Assembly: GCF_039134705.1 (NCBI RefSeq)
Contig: NZ_CP146256.1
Coordinates: 4,092,001 to 4,156,000 of the forward strand
DNA: 64,000 bases
Source of the DNA: Kineothrix sp. IPX-CK
GTDB lineage: Bacteria; Bacillota; Clostridia; Lachnospirales; Lachnospiraceae
Direction: 5' to 3'
The position numbers were made by a program, and so were the translations under genes. Below are positions 36,223-46,270 of the stretch, piece after piece (within the stretch, counting starts at the first letter, position 1; each line of letters opens with the position of its first letter). The notes under the pieces were generated by a model. It was not told where the DNA came from and made no database searches. It saw nothing but the letters and a program-made list of their open reading frames with translations.

Positions 36223-37086
36223 TTATGCCCCCTGCTTCACATCTCTGTGATAAATCTTAAGTCCATAATTTCCCTGATTCTTCATACGCTTGTACAATTC
36301 GTTCGCCAGCGTCACGCTTCTGTGTTTTCCGCCGGTACAGCCTATTCCTATTACCAGCTGGTATTTTCCTTCCTTCACATAATTCGGGATTAAAAATAGA
36401 ATCATATCCTCCAGCTTCTGTAGAAATTCCTCTGCCTCGGGAAAGCTCATGACGTATTCTTGAATCGCCGGATCGTTGCCGGTCTGGTGCTTCAGCTCAT
36501 CGATATAATAAGGGTTCGGCAGGAAGCGGACATCGAAAACTAAATCGGCGTCTGCCGGCATGCCGTTTTTAAAGCCGAAGGAAAGAATCGTCACCATAAG
36601 GCTGTTATATTCCTCGTTCATAACAAATATCCTATCGATTTCTTCCTTCAGTTCTCTAGTCAGTACATTTGAGGTATCCAGTACGTAATCCGCATGTTCT
36701 TTCACCGTCTTAAGAATATCTCTTTCCTTATGAATGCCGTCCTCCACCCGTCCCTCAGGGGAAAGGGGATGCATCCGCCTCGATTCCTTATAGCGTTTTA
36801 ACAGCACCTGTTCCGAAGCATCCATAAACAGGATTTCATATAAATAACCGTTTTTCTTCAGGTTCTCTAACGTCTTCCAGACCTCTTCGAAGGGCTGATC
36901 CGCACGGACATCCAAGCCCAACGCGACCTTATTGATTTCCGAGTTGGGAGTAGCGATTAACTCTACAAATTTTTCTATCAAAGGAACGGGCAGATTATCC
37001 ACACAATAGAAGCCTGCGTCCTCCAGCATCTTAAGAGCCGTTCTCTTTCCGCCGCCGCTCATTCCGGTCACTACCACGAATCTCAT
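36223..37086 (-). CDS. rapZ: RapZ/YvcJ nucleotide-binding protein
   Basis: A 287-residue protein of the RapZ (YvcJ) family. The N-terminal P-loop reads VTGMSGGGKRTALKMLEDAG: the usual Ser/Thr after the Walker A lysine is Arg15. The C-terminal domain has FGFKNGMPADADLVFDVRFL and GCTGGKHRSV, both intact. In E. coli RapZ controls GlmS through sRNA decay; the Firmicute role, tied to MgfK/YvcK and cell-wall metabolism, is less clear. The usual third partner yvcK is not in the cluster. Confidence 0.93.
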   Translation of the reverse strand: MRFVVVTGMSGGGKRTALKMLEDAGFYCVDNLPVPLIEKFVELIATPNSEINKVALGLDVRADQPFEEVWKTLENLKKNGYLYEILFMDASEQVLLKRYKESRRMHPLSPEGRVEDGIHKERDILKTVKEHADYVLDTSNVLTRELKEEIDRIFVMNEEYNSLMVTILSFGFKNGMPADADLVFDVRFLPNPYYIDELKHQTGNDPAIQEYVMSFPEAEEFLQKLEDMILFLIPNYVKEGKYQLVIGIGCTGGKHRSVTLANELYKRMKNQGNYGLKIYHRDVKQGA

Positions 37087-37103
37087 ATGCTTTTCCTCCG
37101 TAT

Positions 37104-38015
37104 TTAAAAGTCTCCCAGGTAAATAACTTCCCTTTCCAGCGTCACGCCGGACAGCTCCTTCACGCGCTCCTGCACGGTCTCGATGAGCTTGCGCACATCA
37201 GCCGCGGTAGCGTCTCCTGTATTCACTATAAAACCGCAGTGCTTATCGGATACCATCGCTCCGCCTATCCGATATCCCTTAAGGCCTGCATCCATGATCA
37301 GCTTGCCTGCAAAATGTCCCTCAGGGCGTTTAAATGTGCTTCCCGCGCTGCCCAATTCCAAAGGCTGCTTCTCCTGACGCCTTGCCGCCAAATCCTCCAT
37401 TTTGCTCTTTATTTCTTCCTTATCGCCTGCAGAAAGCTTAAGTACCGCTTCCGTAACGATAAAGGGGCGGTTCTTGATTACACTGGTGCGGTAGCCGAAT
37501 TCCATCGTATCGTTATCCAGCGTCATTATTTCTCCGCTTCTGTCCATGACCTCCACGGTTTCCACTATCTGTTTCATTTCGCCATCATAGGCTCCGGCGT
37601 TCATTACTATGCCGCCGCCGATCGTTCCCGGTATGCCCGAAGCGAACTCCATACCGGTCAGCCCATGGGCCAGTGCCTCCTGCGCCGCACTGGATATGAG
37701 CACTCCCGCGGGAACACGCATTTTTTCCCCCTCCACCGACATGCTTCCCATCTCGCTGCCAATCTTAACAACAATGCCTGAATATCCTCTATCTCCCACT
37801 AACAGATTGCTGCCGTTGCCGAGTATAAAATAGTCCTGCCCGGTAGCCTGCAAAATAGGCACCAGCTTCAATAGCTGCTCTTTGCTTTCTATTTTCACTA
37901 AGCATTTAGCCTTTCCGCCTACACGAAAAGTAGTATGACTGCTCATGGGTTCATCGAATAATATGTTCTCCTGAGGCACTATCTGCTTTATATAATTGTA
38001 AATTGATGAATTCAC
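37104..38015 (-). CDS. murB: UDP-N-acetylenolpyruvoylglucosamine reductase
   Basis: A 303-residue FAD enzyme of type II MurB, which makes UDP-N-acetylmuramic acid. FAD-binding motifs are LGNGSNLLVGDRGYSG and GIPGTIGGGIVMNAGAYDGE. The catalytic Ser is in GSAGSTFKRPEGHFAG, and YRTSVIK and the C-terminal EREVIYLG are as expected. It lies between glcK and rapZ in the operon. Confidence 0.95.
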   Translation of the reverse strand: MNSSIYNYIKQIVPQENILFDEPMSSHTTFRVGGKAKCLVKIESKEQLLKLVPILQATGQDYFILGNGSNLLVGDRGYSGIVVKIGSEMGSMSVEGEKMRVPAGVLISSAAQEALAHGLTGMEFASGIPGTIGGGIVMNAGAYDGEMKQIVETVEVMDRSGEIMTLDNDTMEFGYRTSVIKNRPFIVTEAVLKLSAGDKEEIKSKMEDLAARRQEKQPLELGSAGSTFKRPEGHFAGKLIMDAGLKGYRIGGAMVSDKHCGFIVNTGDATAADVRKLIETVQERVKELSGVTLEREVIYLGDF

Positions 38016-38064
38016 CTTAAGACCCCTGCCTGTTTTTTATTATGGTATGTAGCTGACTGCCATC

Positions 38065-39009
38065 TTATTCCAACACAAGCTTGGCTGCTCCATAAATTCC
38101 GGCGTCGTTCCCCAGCGTCGCCAATGCAAACTCTACGTTTTTACAGCCTTTAAACACTGTTTTGTTAAAATATGGTTTTATATAATCGAATAAAATATCC
38201 CCGGCTTTTGATACGCCGCCTCCGATAACGAAAATCTCCGGGTTCACCACTCCTGCGATAACTCCCAGACCCTTTCCCAGATATTCTCCGAATTTTTCCG
38301 CTATCTGAATGGCTACCGCATCGTTTTCCTTTACCGCATCGAAAACAGCCTTTGCCGAAAGTGCTTCCACCGGTCTGTTCCGCAAGATGCTGGGCTCCGA
38401 AGTAGCCTCCAGGGCTCTCCTTGCCAGTCTTACTACACCGGTAGCGGAAGCATATTCTTCCAGACATCCTGTATTGCCACAGCCGCACACCTCTGTTTCA
38501 CCATCCTGCACGTGGATATGTCCGATTTCACCGCCCCCTCCGTTAGCGCCCGTTAAAATCTCTCCGTTTACAATGATTCCGCCGCCTACGCCCGTTCCGA
38601 GGGTTACAGCAACCAGATTCTTACAGCCTTTTCCGCCGCCCTTCCACATCTCGCCCAGAGCGGCAACATTAGCATCATTTCCTGCCTTTACTTTCATATC
38701 GAGAAGTCCAGCCAAGGTATCCCTGATACTGAAGGTTCCCCAGCCAAGGTTCACGGCAACATATACCGTACCCTCTGCATCGATCGGACCGGGAGCTCCC
38801 AATCCTACGCCGATGACCTCGTCCCTGGGAATACTCTTCTCTTTCATCTTTCGCTGAATACTCTCAGCTACGTCGGGAAGAATCTTTTCCCCTCCATTCT
38901 CCGTCTTTGTGGGCACTTCCCATTTATCCAGAAGTTCTCCGTCCTTATTAAAAAGTCCTAATTTTATCGTGGTTCCTCCCACATCTACGCCAAACACATA
39001 TTTACTCAT
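38065..39009 (-). CDS. glcK: ROK-family glucokinase
   Basis: A 314-residue glucose kinase. The N-terminal ATP motif is FGVDVGGTTIKLGLF; the ROK zinc cluster is GHIHVQDGETEVCGCGNTGC, then LEEYASATG. It supplies glucose-6-phosphate for non-PTS glucose, such as that released by the phosphotrehalase or GH3 enzyme in this window. It is 20 bp after hprK. Confidence 0.93.
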   Translation of the reverse strand: MSKYVFGVDVGGTTIKLGLFNKDGELLDKWEVPTKTENGGEKILPDVAESIQRKMKEKSIPRDEVIGVGLGAPGPIDAEGTVYVAVNLGWGTFSIRDTLAGLLDMKVKAGNDANVAALGEMWKGGGKGCKNLVAVTLGTGVGGGIIVNGEILTGANGGGGEIGHIHVQDGETEVCGCGNTGCLEEYASATGVVRLARRALEATSEPSILRNRPVEALSAKAVFDAVKENDAVAIQIAEKFGEYLGKGLGVIAGVVNPEIFVIGGGVSKAGDILFDYIKPYFNKTVFKGCKNVEFALATLGNDAGIYGAAKLVLE

Positions 39010-39029
39010 CCCAGCTTATCCCTTCTCGG

Positions 39030-39974
39030 TTATTCCTCATCATCTTCGTCTCTGCGCCTTGCCAGAGAGTTCTGCACGCGGGTATAAAGCTCCTGCGCCG
39101 CATTATAGCCCATTTTCTTCTGTCTGTGGTTAGCCGCTGCCGATTCACAGATAATCGCCAGATTACGTCCCGGCCTTATAGGAATATTATGGCATACTAT
39201 CTTATTTCCCAGATATTCGGTATGTTCCTCTTCCAGTCCAAGCCTATCGTATTCCTTATCTTTATCCCAGTCTTCCAACCGGATTACCAAATCGATGCTC
39301 TGGGTATCCTTTACGCTGGATACACCGAACAATGACTTTACATCAACGATTCCGATTCCTCGCAGCTCTATAAAATGCTTCGTAATATCGGGGGCGGAAC
39401 CGATCAAAGTATCATCGCTTACTTTTCTGATCTCTACTACATCATCCGTTACAAGCCGGTGGCCCCTCTTGATCAGCTCCAGTGCCGCCTCCGACTTACC
39501 TATACCGCTTTCGCCCGTAATCAGCACGCCTTCGCCGTACACGTCTACAAGAACACCATGAACGGAGATACACGGTGCCAATTTCACATTCAGCCACCGG
39601 ATAATCTCGGCAGTAAAATTGGAGGTCGCCTTCTTCGTCATAAGGATAGGTACCTCATGCTTCAGCGCTACTTGTAAAAAGAAGGGGTCAGGCTGCAGCT
39701 CTCGGCAGAAGACAATGACCGGAATATCGCACGAAAGAAGCTTGTTGTAAACCTCTTCCTTATATCCCTGCGTCAACCCCTGCATGTACGTATATTCCAC
39801 AAATCCGATAATCTGCAGACGGGTGGCCTCGAAATGCTCAAAATAACCTGCCATCTGTAAAGCCGGTCTGTTGATGTCCGGCTGGGTAATTTTCACCTTC
39901 GAAATATCCAGCTCCGGCGTCAGATTCTCAAGCTTCATTTTGTCGATAATCTCTTTTAGACTTACACTTGCCAT
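39030..39974 (-). CDS. hprK: HPr kinase/phosphorylase
   Basis: A 314-residue bifunctional enzyme that adds or removes phosphate on Ser46 of HPr and Crh. Walker A is TGESGIGKSEAALELI; the family signature ELRGIGIVDVKSLFGVSSVK follows. The N-terminal domain (1-125) is present in full. ATG 39974 follows AAGGAG. It heads a six-gene operon whose last gene encodes a Crh-like target, so kinase and target are co-expressed. Confidence 0.96.
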   Translation of the reverse strand: MASVSLKEIIDKMKLENLTPELDISKVKITQPDINRPALQMAGYFEHFEATRLQIIGFVEYTYMQGLTQGYKEEVYNKLLSCDIPVIVFCRELQPDPFFLQVALKHEVPILMTKKATSNFTAEIIRWLNVKLAPCISVHGVLVDVYGEGVLITGESGIGKSEAALELIKRGHRLVTDDVVEIRKVSDDTLIGSAPDITKHFIELRGIGIVDVKSLFGVSSVKDTQSIDLVIRLEDWDKDKEYDRLGLEEEHTEYLGNKIVCHNIPIRPGRNLAIICESAAANHRQKKMGYNAAQELYTRVQNSLARRRDEDDEE

Positions 39975-40035
39975 AACCTTCTCCTTTTTCCTCAATATAG
40001 TATCTTATACCATCTCAATACTTAATATTCTATAA

Positions 40036-40064
40036 ATTCTAACATAGAAACTTCACAATATCAA
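40036..40064 (-). promoter_or_regulatory. sigma-A promoter of the hprK-glcK-murB-rapZ-whiA-crh operon
   Basis: Minus-strand TTGATA (40059-40064), a 17-bp spacer and TAGAAT (40036-40041), about 62 bp before the hprK start. No other convincing promoter was seen inside the operon, whose internal gaps are 2-49 bp. Confidence 0.7.
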
Positions 40065-40082
40065 TAAACGAACTCGGAAAAC

Positions 40083-40102
40083 GTTACTGTGTAAACAGTA
40101 AC
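40083..40102. repeat. GTTACTGT palindrome, perfect copy
   Basis: GTTACTGT-GTAA-ACAGTAAC is a perfect 8-bp hairpin. It lies after the uvrC stop and just upstream of the hprK promoter. A diverged copy lies at 1932-1956. No T-tract; GTTTTCC follows on the minus strand. Confidence 0.55.
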
Positions 40103-40119
40103 CGAAAAACACTGCCTGC

Positions 40120-41982
40120 CTATTCCTGATGGAAAAATCCATAGATGCCCTCCGCAATATGAAGAGGTATCTCCGGCACACGGGAAAGTGTCTGCGCATC
40201 GGCGGACTTAATCTCATCGATAGATTTAAAGTGGCGCATCAGTGCCTTTCTTCGGGAAGGTCCCACTCCGGGAATGTCGTCCAACACTGATTTCACCTGC
40301 GACTTGCTGCGTAGAGAACGGTGATATTCTATGGCAAAGCGGTGAGCCTCGTCCTGCACTCTCGTAATCAGTTTAAACCCTTCGGAGTTTCTGTCAATAG
40401 GAATTTCTTCATTATTGTAATATAGTCCCCTAGTCCGGTGATTATCGTCCTTTACCATGCCGCAGACCGGAATGGAGATGCGAAGCTCCTTAAGTACCTC
40501 TAATGCGATATTCACCTGCCCCTTTCCACCATCCATAAGTATCAGATCGGGAAATTTGGTAAAGCTGCCGAACTCCTTCTCCATTTCCTTCATATCCAAT
40601 TCCTTTTGCTCCGCCATTCCGTGTACGAAACGCCTGGTAAGCACTTCCTTCATGCACGCATAATCATCGGGACCCGAAACCGATTTTATACGGAATTTGC
40701 GGTAGTCGCTCCTTTTGGGCTTTCCCTTTTCATAAACAATCATAGAGCCTACATTGGCAAATCCACTGATATTAGAAATATCGTATGCTTCCATACGCAC
40801 GATTCCCTGGACGCCGATTAACGAAGCTATTTCCTTCACAGCACCGATAGTCCTGCCTTCCTCCCGCTTTATCTTCTCTTTATCCTGACTTAAGACGAGG
40901 GCTGCATTCTTCCCTGCAAGCTCCACCAGCTTTTCCTTGGCACCTTTTTTGGGGATCCTGATGTAGACACGACTGCCCTTTCTGGCTGTCAGCCATTTCT
41001 CCAGCACCTCGATATCCTCAATTTCCTCCTGGAGCATAAGCTCCTTGGGAATGAAAGGCGTTCCCGCATAGAACTGCTTTACGAAATCAAGAAGTACCTG
41101 TGATTTCCCATTTCCTGACACATGCGTCATATAGAAATGCTCTCTCCCTATTAATTTCCCGTTTCGAATAAAAAATACTTGCACCACCGCATCATTTTCA
41201 TCCAGAGCAAGGGCTATAATATCCTTATCTTCTCCGTAGCTGTCCGTAATCTTCTGCTTCTGCGCAACCTGCTTCACGCTGTTATACAAATCTCTGTATT
41301 TTACCGCTTCCTCGAACTCCATGCTGTCGGAAGCCTCCTGCATCTTTCTTTCCAGTTCTTTCAAAATAGGATTATAATTCCCATTCAGGAAATCCAATGC
41401 CTTATCTACCTGCTCCCGGTACTGCTCCTGCGTCACATATTCTTGGCAAGGGGCTGAGCACTGCTTGATATGATAATTCAGGCAGGGCCTTTCCTTCCCG
41501 CAGTCTCTCGGAAGATTTCTGTTGCAGGTACGCAGAAGGTAGAGCTTGTTGATCAGATCTATCGTATCCTTCACCGCCGTCGCGCTTGTATATGGGCCGA
41601 AATAACGGGAACGGTCCTTTTTCATCTCTCTGGAAAAAAGCACGCGGGGAAACGCCTCTCCGGCTGTCACCTTTATATAAGGATAGGTCTTGTCATCCTT
41701 AAGCATGGTGTTATAGCGGGGGCTGTATTCTTTTATTAAATTATTTTCAAGCACCAGAGCTTCCAGCTCGGAATCGGTTATGATATATTCGAATCTGGCT
41801 ATCTGAGTCACCATCTTGTCGATTTGGGGTCCTCGGCCGATATTCTTACGGAAATATGACCTGACACGGCTGTGCAGGTTAATCGCCTTCCCCACATAGA
41901 TAATAACGTCCTTCTCATCGTGCATGATATATACGCCCGGCTTTACCGGCAGTTTTTTTAATTCCTCATCAAAATCAAACAT
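40120..41982 (-). CDS. uvrC: excinuclease ABC subunit C
   Basis: A 620-residue nucleotide excision repair nuclease. The GIY-YIG domain is at the N-terminus ([20 protein letters not shown]). A UVR motif lies near residues 200-235, the RNase H-like domain carries [12 protein letters not shown] and [12 protein letters not shown], and helix-hairpin-helix motifs end the protein ([19 protein letters not shown]). Length is normal for the family. Confidence 0.97.
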   Translation of the reverse strand: MFDFDEELKKLPVKPGVYIMHDEKDVIIYVGKAINLHSRVRSYFRKNIGRGPQIDKMVTQIARFEYIITDSELEALVLENNLIKEYSPRYNTMLKDDKTYPYIKVTAGEAFPRVLFSREMKKDRSRYFGPYTSATAVKDTIDLINKLYLLRTCNRNLPRDCGKERPCLNYHIKQCSAPCQEYVTQEQYREQVDKALDFLNGNYNPILKELERKMQEASDSMEFEEAVKYRDLYNSVKQVAQKQKITDSYGEDKDIIALALDENDAVVQVFFIRNGKLIGREHFYMTHVSGNGKSQVLLDFVKQFYAGTPFIPKELMLQEEIEDIEVLEKWLTARKGSRVYIRIPKKGAKEKLVELAGKNAALVLSQDKEKIKREEGRTIGAVKEIASLIGVQGIVRMEAYDISNISGFANVGSMIVYEKGKPKRSDYRKFRIKSVSGPDDYACMKEVLTRRFVHGMAEQKELDMKEMEKEFGSFTKFPDLILMDGGKGQVNIALEVLKELRISIPVCGMVKDDNHRTRGLYYNNEEIPIDRNSEGFKLITRVQDEAHRFAIEYHRSLRSKSQVKSVLDDIPGVGPSRRKALMRHFKSIDEIKSADAQTLSRVPEIPLHIAEGIYGFFHQE

Positions 41983-42010
41983 CTCTCACCCACAATTTCA
42001 ATAACGCACA

Positions 42011-42056
42011 AAAAGGTTCTTTTTTATGAGTGCGAAACACTCACCTAGAACCTTTT
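42011..42056 (-). terminator. terminator of ftsH
   Basis: AAAAGGTTC (42011-42019) and GAACCTTTT (42048-42056) enclose a second stem TGAGTG/CACTCA. On the minus strand AAAAAAG and a T-rich end follow. Confidence 0.65.
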
Positions 42057-42062
42057 GCGTTT

Positions 42063-44333
42063 TTATTTCTGTTCGTCTATTTTATTTTGCAGTTCCTCTG
42101 CGAAATTACCGTTTTTGATGGAGTCGCCATTCTTTACAAAGTCTCCGGACGCATTGGAGAAACGTCCTACCGGACTTCCATAAGCAGGTGCCTCTTTTTC
42201 CGGCTCCCTCATAGTCTCCTCTTTCGCCTTCTTCGCCTCGTATTCCGGCGGTAAGACCATATTGTCTTTTTTTATAATGACTTTTCCATCTTCCGTTTCA
42301 GAATGCTTTGGCTCAGATTCCATTTTTTTCACTTCAGCCTCAGAATCTTTTGCTTCGGATTCTCCCTCTGTTTTTTCTTCAGGCTCAGGCAGCCCTTTTT
42401 CTGCGCGATATATCTTCATGAATTCCTTACCTGTAATAGTTTCTTTTTCTATCAGGTATGCGGCAATTTTATCCATAAGCTCCCGGTTCTGGCCAAGAAG
42501 CTGCTTCGCTTCCGCATAGCATTCCTTTAACAGCTCTCTCACCTCGTTATCCACATCCGCCGCCGTCACATCGCTGCACGTCAGTCGTGCGCCGCCGTCC
42601 AGATATTCACTCTCTACCGTAGCGAGGCCCATAAGTCCGAACTTTTCGCTCATTCCGAATCTGGTTACCATATTTCTGGCAATGTTCGTCGCCTTCTCGA
42701 TATCGTTAGCTGCTCCGGTGGTTACCGTATCGAATACGATTTCCTCCGCCGCGCGTCCGCCCAGATAGCCTACCAGCATATCGTGCAGCTCCGCCTTCGT
42801 ATTGAGGAACTTCTCCTCCTCAGGCACCTGCATCACATAGCCGAGAGCACCCATGGTCCTCGGTACGATCGTAATCTTCTGCACCGGCTCGGAATTCTTT
42901 TGCAAAGCGCTCAGAAGCGCATGGCCTACTTCGTGATAGGATACAATCTTGCGTTCTTCCTTGCTCATAATGCGGTCTTTCTTCTCTTTTCCTACGAGCA
43001 CCTGCTCTACCGCCTCGAACAAATCATGCTGGCACACATAATTGCGCCCTTTTTGTACAGCGTTGATGGCCCCTTCATTTATCATGTTGGCGAGATCGGC
43101 TCCCACCGCGCCGCTGGTAGCCAGCGCTATAGCGTCCAGATCCACGCTGTCGTCCATCAGAACATCCTTCGCATGTACCTTCAATATTTCAATCCGGCCC
43201 TTAAGGTCCGGTTTATCTACAATGATTCTTCTGTCGAAACGTCCCGGCCGCAGCAGTGCCTTATCCAGAATCTCCGGCCTGTTGGTCGCCCCGAGAATGA
43301 GAATACCTTTCGAGGTATCGAAACCATCCATCTCGGACAAAAGCTGGTTCAACGTCTGTTCCCGTTCTTCATTGCCTCCGCCGTATTTGGAATCACGGCT
43401 TCTTCCGATAGCATCGATTTCATCTATAAATATAATGCAAGGAGCGTTCTTCGTCGCTTCCTTAAATAAGTCTCTTACCCGCGAAGCGCCCACGCCTACA
43501 TACAGCTCAATAAAATCTGAGCCCGCCAATGAAAAGAAGGGCACATGAGCTTCGCCCGCCACCGCCTTAGCCAACAAGGTCTTACCGGTTCCCGGAGGGC
43601 CTACCAAAAGAGCTCCCTTAGGCAGCTTAGCGCCTATCTTAGAATACTTGCCCGGATTATGCAGGAAATCTACTACCTCCTGCAAGGACTCCTTCGCCTC
43701 GTCCTCTCCTGCCACATCTTTAAAGGTAACTCCCGTCTCCTTCTGCACATATACCTTGGCATTGCTCTTACCCACTCCCATGGGACCGCCGCCGCCCTTA
43801 GACATCCTGCGGAAAATGAAGCTTAGAAGTACCCACATAAGAAGGATGGGGAATACATAGGTCAGAAGGATGGAAAACAGCATCCCGGAGCCATCCGGCA
43901 CCTTCTTATTCACATCTACGTTATGTTCAATCAGGCGGGCCGTCAGAGTATCGTTGTCTTCCATAACTCCCGTATAATAAGTAATCACCGGCATTCCGTA
44001 CATATTCGTGGAGGTATCTTCCGTGTTCTTAGGATAAATGGTGATCTGGTCGGTATCTACCACTACGCTTTCCACTTCGCCGTCGTCGATCATTTTAATA
44101 AATTCGTTATAGGTAATCTCCTTCTCCGTACCGCCGGTCATCGCCTTCATAAAATAGCTCATGCACAGCAAAGTGATGAGCGCGGCGATGAGCAATAGGA
44201 AAATGCTCTGTTTCTTAGGGTTGTCGCCGTTTCCGCCGGGCCCTCTGTTACCGTTATTATTATTTTTATTGCCGCCGCGATTGCCGTTGTTATATCCACC
44301 GTCATCGTATTGGTTCAAATTGTTATCTTCCAT
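42063..44333 (-). CDS. ftsH: ATP-dependent zinc metalloprotease FtsH
   Basis: A 756-residue membrane protease. Two membrane helices bound a short external domain (about residues 45-165). The AAA module has Walker A (LVGPPGTGKTLLAKAVAGEA), Walker B (CIIFIDEIDAIGR) and the second region of homology (RPEILDKALLRPGRFDRR). The zinc motif is SYHEVGHALL. After the protease domain comes an unusually long Glu/Lys/Ser-rich tail of about 120 residues. ATG 44333 follows AGGAG. It degrades misfolded membrane proteins and unstable regulators. Confidence 0.95.
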   Translation of the reverse strand: MEDNNLNQYDDGGYNNGNRGGNKNNNNGNRGPGGNGDNPKKQSIFLLLIAALITLLCMSYFMKAMTGGTEKEITYNEFIKMIDDGEVESVVVDTDQITIYPKNTEDTSTNMYGMPVITYYTGVMEDNDTLTARLIEHNVDVNKKVPDGSGMLFSILLTYVFPILLMWVLLSFIFRRMSKGGGGPMGVGKSNAKVYVQKETGVTFKDVAGEDEAKESLQEVVDFLHNPGKYSKIGAKLPKGALLVGPPGTGKTLLAKAVAGEAHVPFFSLAGSDFIELYVGVGASRVRDLFKEATKNAPCIIFIDEIDAIGRSRDSKYGGGNEEREQTLNQLLSEMDGFDTSKGILILGATNRPEILDKALLRPGRFDRRIIVDKPDLKGRIEILKVHAKDVLMDDSVDLDAIALATSGAVGADLANMINEGAINAVQKGRNYVCQHDLFEAVEQVLVGKEKKDRIMSKEERKIVSYHEVGHALLSALQKNSEPVQKITIVPRTMGALGYVMQVPEEEKFLNTKAELHDMLVGYLGGRAAEEIVFDTVTTGAANDIEKATNIARNMVTRFGMSEKFGLMGLATVESEYLDGGARLTCSDVTAADVDNEVRELLKECYAEAKQLLGQNRELMDKIAAYLIEKETITGKEFMKIYRAEKGLPEPEEKTEGESEAKDSEAEVKKMESEPKHSETEDGKVIIKKDNMVLPPEYEAKKAKEETMREPEKEAPAYGSPVGRFSNASGDFVKNGDSIKNGNFAEELQNKIDEQK

Positions 44334-44491
44334 GCCTGCTCCTATTCGTAAATCGTCGTTTCTTCCATTATAGAGACTGATATTCGATAAATCAATAATA
44401 TAATTATGAAAATATTTTACCATGTATAAAAGATTTCTAAATTTTTTTGATAGAAACAGTAGATTTTTAGTTACTACCCATTGTATAATAC

Positions 44492-44527
44492 ATTACTTAG
44501 GAAGCTAAAAACGAGCTTCCTAGTAAT
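44492..44527. other. large hairpin in the ftsH-pyrG divergent region
   Basis: ATTACTTAGGAAGCT (44492-44506) pairs with AGCTTCCTAGTAAT (44514-44527) with one bulged T. A TATAAT (44484-44489) lies just before it on the plus strand. It could be an operator or a transcript-end structure in either leader. It is about 80 bp before pyrG. Confidence 0.5.
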
Positions 44528-44609
44528 GATTTATGCCTTATGGTAAAATAAAGCTATATCTATACACTTTTAAACTAACGTCTTATATGCAATCGCTGAG
44601 GAGGAGAAA

Positions 44610-46211
44610 ATGCCTGTAAAATACGTATTCGTGACAGGCGGCGTCGTTTCTGGTCTGGGAAAAGGAATTACAGCCGCATCTTTAGGAAGACTTTTAAAAG
44701 CGCGTGGTTACAAGGTGACCATGCAGAAATTTGACCCCTACATCAACATCGATCCCGGTACTATGAATCCCATCCAGCACGGGGAGGTATTCGTTACCGA
44801 AGACGGAACGGAGACCGACTTAGATCTCGGACATTACGAAAGGTTCATCGACGAAAATCTGGATAAAAATTCCAACGTTACCACCGGCAAGATTTATTGG
44901 TCCGTCCTTCAAAAAGAGAGACGAGGCGACTACGGCGGCGGTACTGTTCAGGTGATCCCTCATATAACCAACGAAATCAAAAGCCGCTTTTACCGCAACT
45001 TCAGTGATCAGGAAATGAGGATCGCCATCATCGAAGTTGGCGGAACTGTGGGAGACATCGAAAGCCAGCCCTTTTTGGAATCCATCCGGCAATTCCAGCA
45101 TGAGGTGGGACGGGAAAATGCCATCCTGATCCATGTTACCCTGATCCCTTACCTGAGAGCTTCACAGGAAATGAAGACCAAGCCTACACAAGCCAGCGTA
45201 AAAGAGCTTCAGGGAATGGGTATCCAGCCCGATATTATCGTATGCCGCAGCGAATATCCGCTGGATCAAGGTATCAAAGATAAAATTGCTCTGTTCTGCA
45301 ACGTATCCAACAATCGTGTACTGCAGAATCTGGATGTAGAATACCTCTACGAAGCGCCCCTTGCTATGGAGAAGGAGCATTTGGCACAGGTTGCCTGCGA
45401 ATGCTTAAAGCTCCCCTGCCCCGAGCCCGACTTAAGCGATTGGGAAAACATGGTAGAATCCCTGCGCACTCCTTCGGGAGAAGTGACCATTGCCCTTGTA
45501 GGTAAGTATATCCAGCTTCACGACGCTTATATCAGCGTAGTGGAAGCTTTGAAACACGGAGGCATCTCTAATAGAGTCAACGTTAATATCAGATGGATAG
45601 ACTCGGAGACCGTAACTCCTGAGAACGCGGGCGAGCTGCTCAGCGGTGTGGACGGCGTCGTTGTTCCGGGCGGGTTCGGCAGCCGCGGTATCGAAGGTAA
45701 GATAAATGCCATTACCTATGCGAGGACTCATAATATTCCATTTCTGGGACTTTGCCTGGGAATGCAGCTTTCCATAGTAGAATATGCCCGTAACGTGCTG
45801 GGTTATAACGACGCTCACAGCGTGGAGCTGAATCCCGGCACCACTCACCCTGTCATCGCGCTTATGCCTGACCAAAACGGCGTGGAGGACATCGGCGGGA
45901 CCCTGCGGCTCGGCTCCTATCCATGTATTCTGGATAAGGACTCCAAGGCATATCGTTTATATGGTAAAGATACCATTCATGAAAGACACAGGCACCGCTA
46001 TGAGGTGAACAACGATTACCGCACCGCCCTTACGGAAAACGGAATGAAATTATCCGGCCTTTCTCCCGACGGACGTATCGTGGAAATGTGTGAGATTCCG
46101 GCACATCCCTTCTTTGTTGCTACACAGGGACATCCGGAGCTTAAATCGAGACCTAACAGACCTCACCCGCTATTCAAAGGCCTTATAGCTGCGGCTGTGG
46201 AGCATAAATAG
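44610..46211 (+). CDS. pyrG: CTP synthase
   Basis: A 533-residue enzyme that turns UTP into CTP using glutamine. The synthetase domain begins [20 protein letters not shown]. The class I amidotransferase domain from about residue 290 has the nucleophile Cys in [19 protein letters not shown] and the His-Glu pair near [20 protein letters not shown] precedes ATG 44610. Feedback regulation of the transcript is plausible given the upstream hairpin but no GGG-slippage start was recognised. Confidence 0.97.
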   Translation: MPVKYVFVTGGVVSGLGKGITAASLGRLLKARGYKVTMQKFDPYINIDPGTMNPIQHGEVFVTEDGTETDLDLGHYERFIDENLDKNSNVTTGKIYWSVLQKERRGDYGGGTVQVIPHITNEIKSRFYRNFSDQEMRIAIIEVGGTVGDIESQPFLESIRQFQHEVGRENAILIHVTLIPYLRASQEMKTKPTQASVKELQGMGIQPDIIVCRSEYPLDQGIKDKIALFCNVSNNRVLQNLDVEYLYEAPLAMEKEHLAQVACECLKLPCPEPDLSDWENMVESLRTPSGEVTIALVGKYIQLHDAYISVVEALKHGGISNRVNVNIRWIDSETVTPENAGELLSGVDGVVVPGGFGSRGIEGKINAITYARTHNIPFLGLCLGMQLSIVEYARNVLGYNDAHSVELNPGTTHPVIALMPDQNGVEDIGGTLRLGSYPCILDKDSKAYRLYGKDTIHERHRHRYEVNNDYRTALTENGMKLSGLSPDGRIVEMCEIPAHPFFVATQGHPELKSRPNRPHPLFKGLIAAAVEHK

Positions 46212-46270
46212 GACAAAGGGTGTTTCGTGCACTTTTACTTTAATAAAATGAAATATTAAGGAACCCAAAA

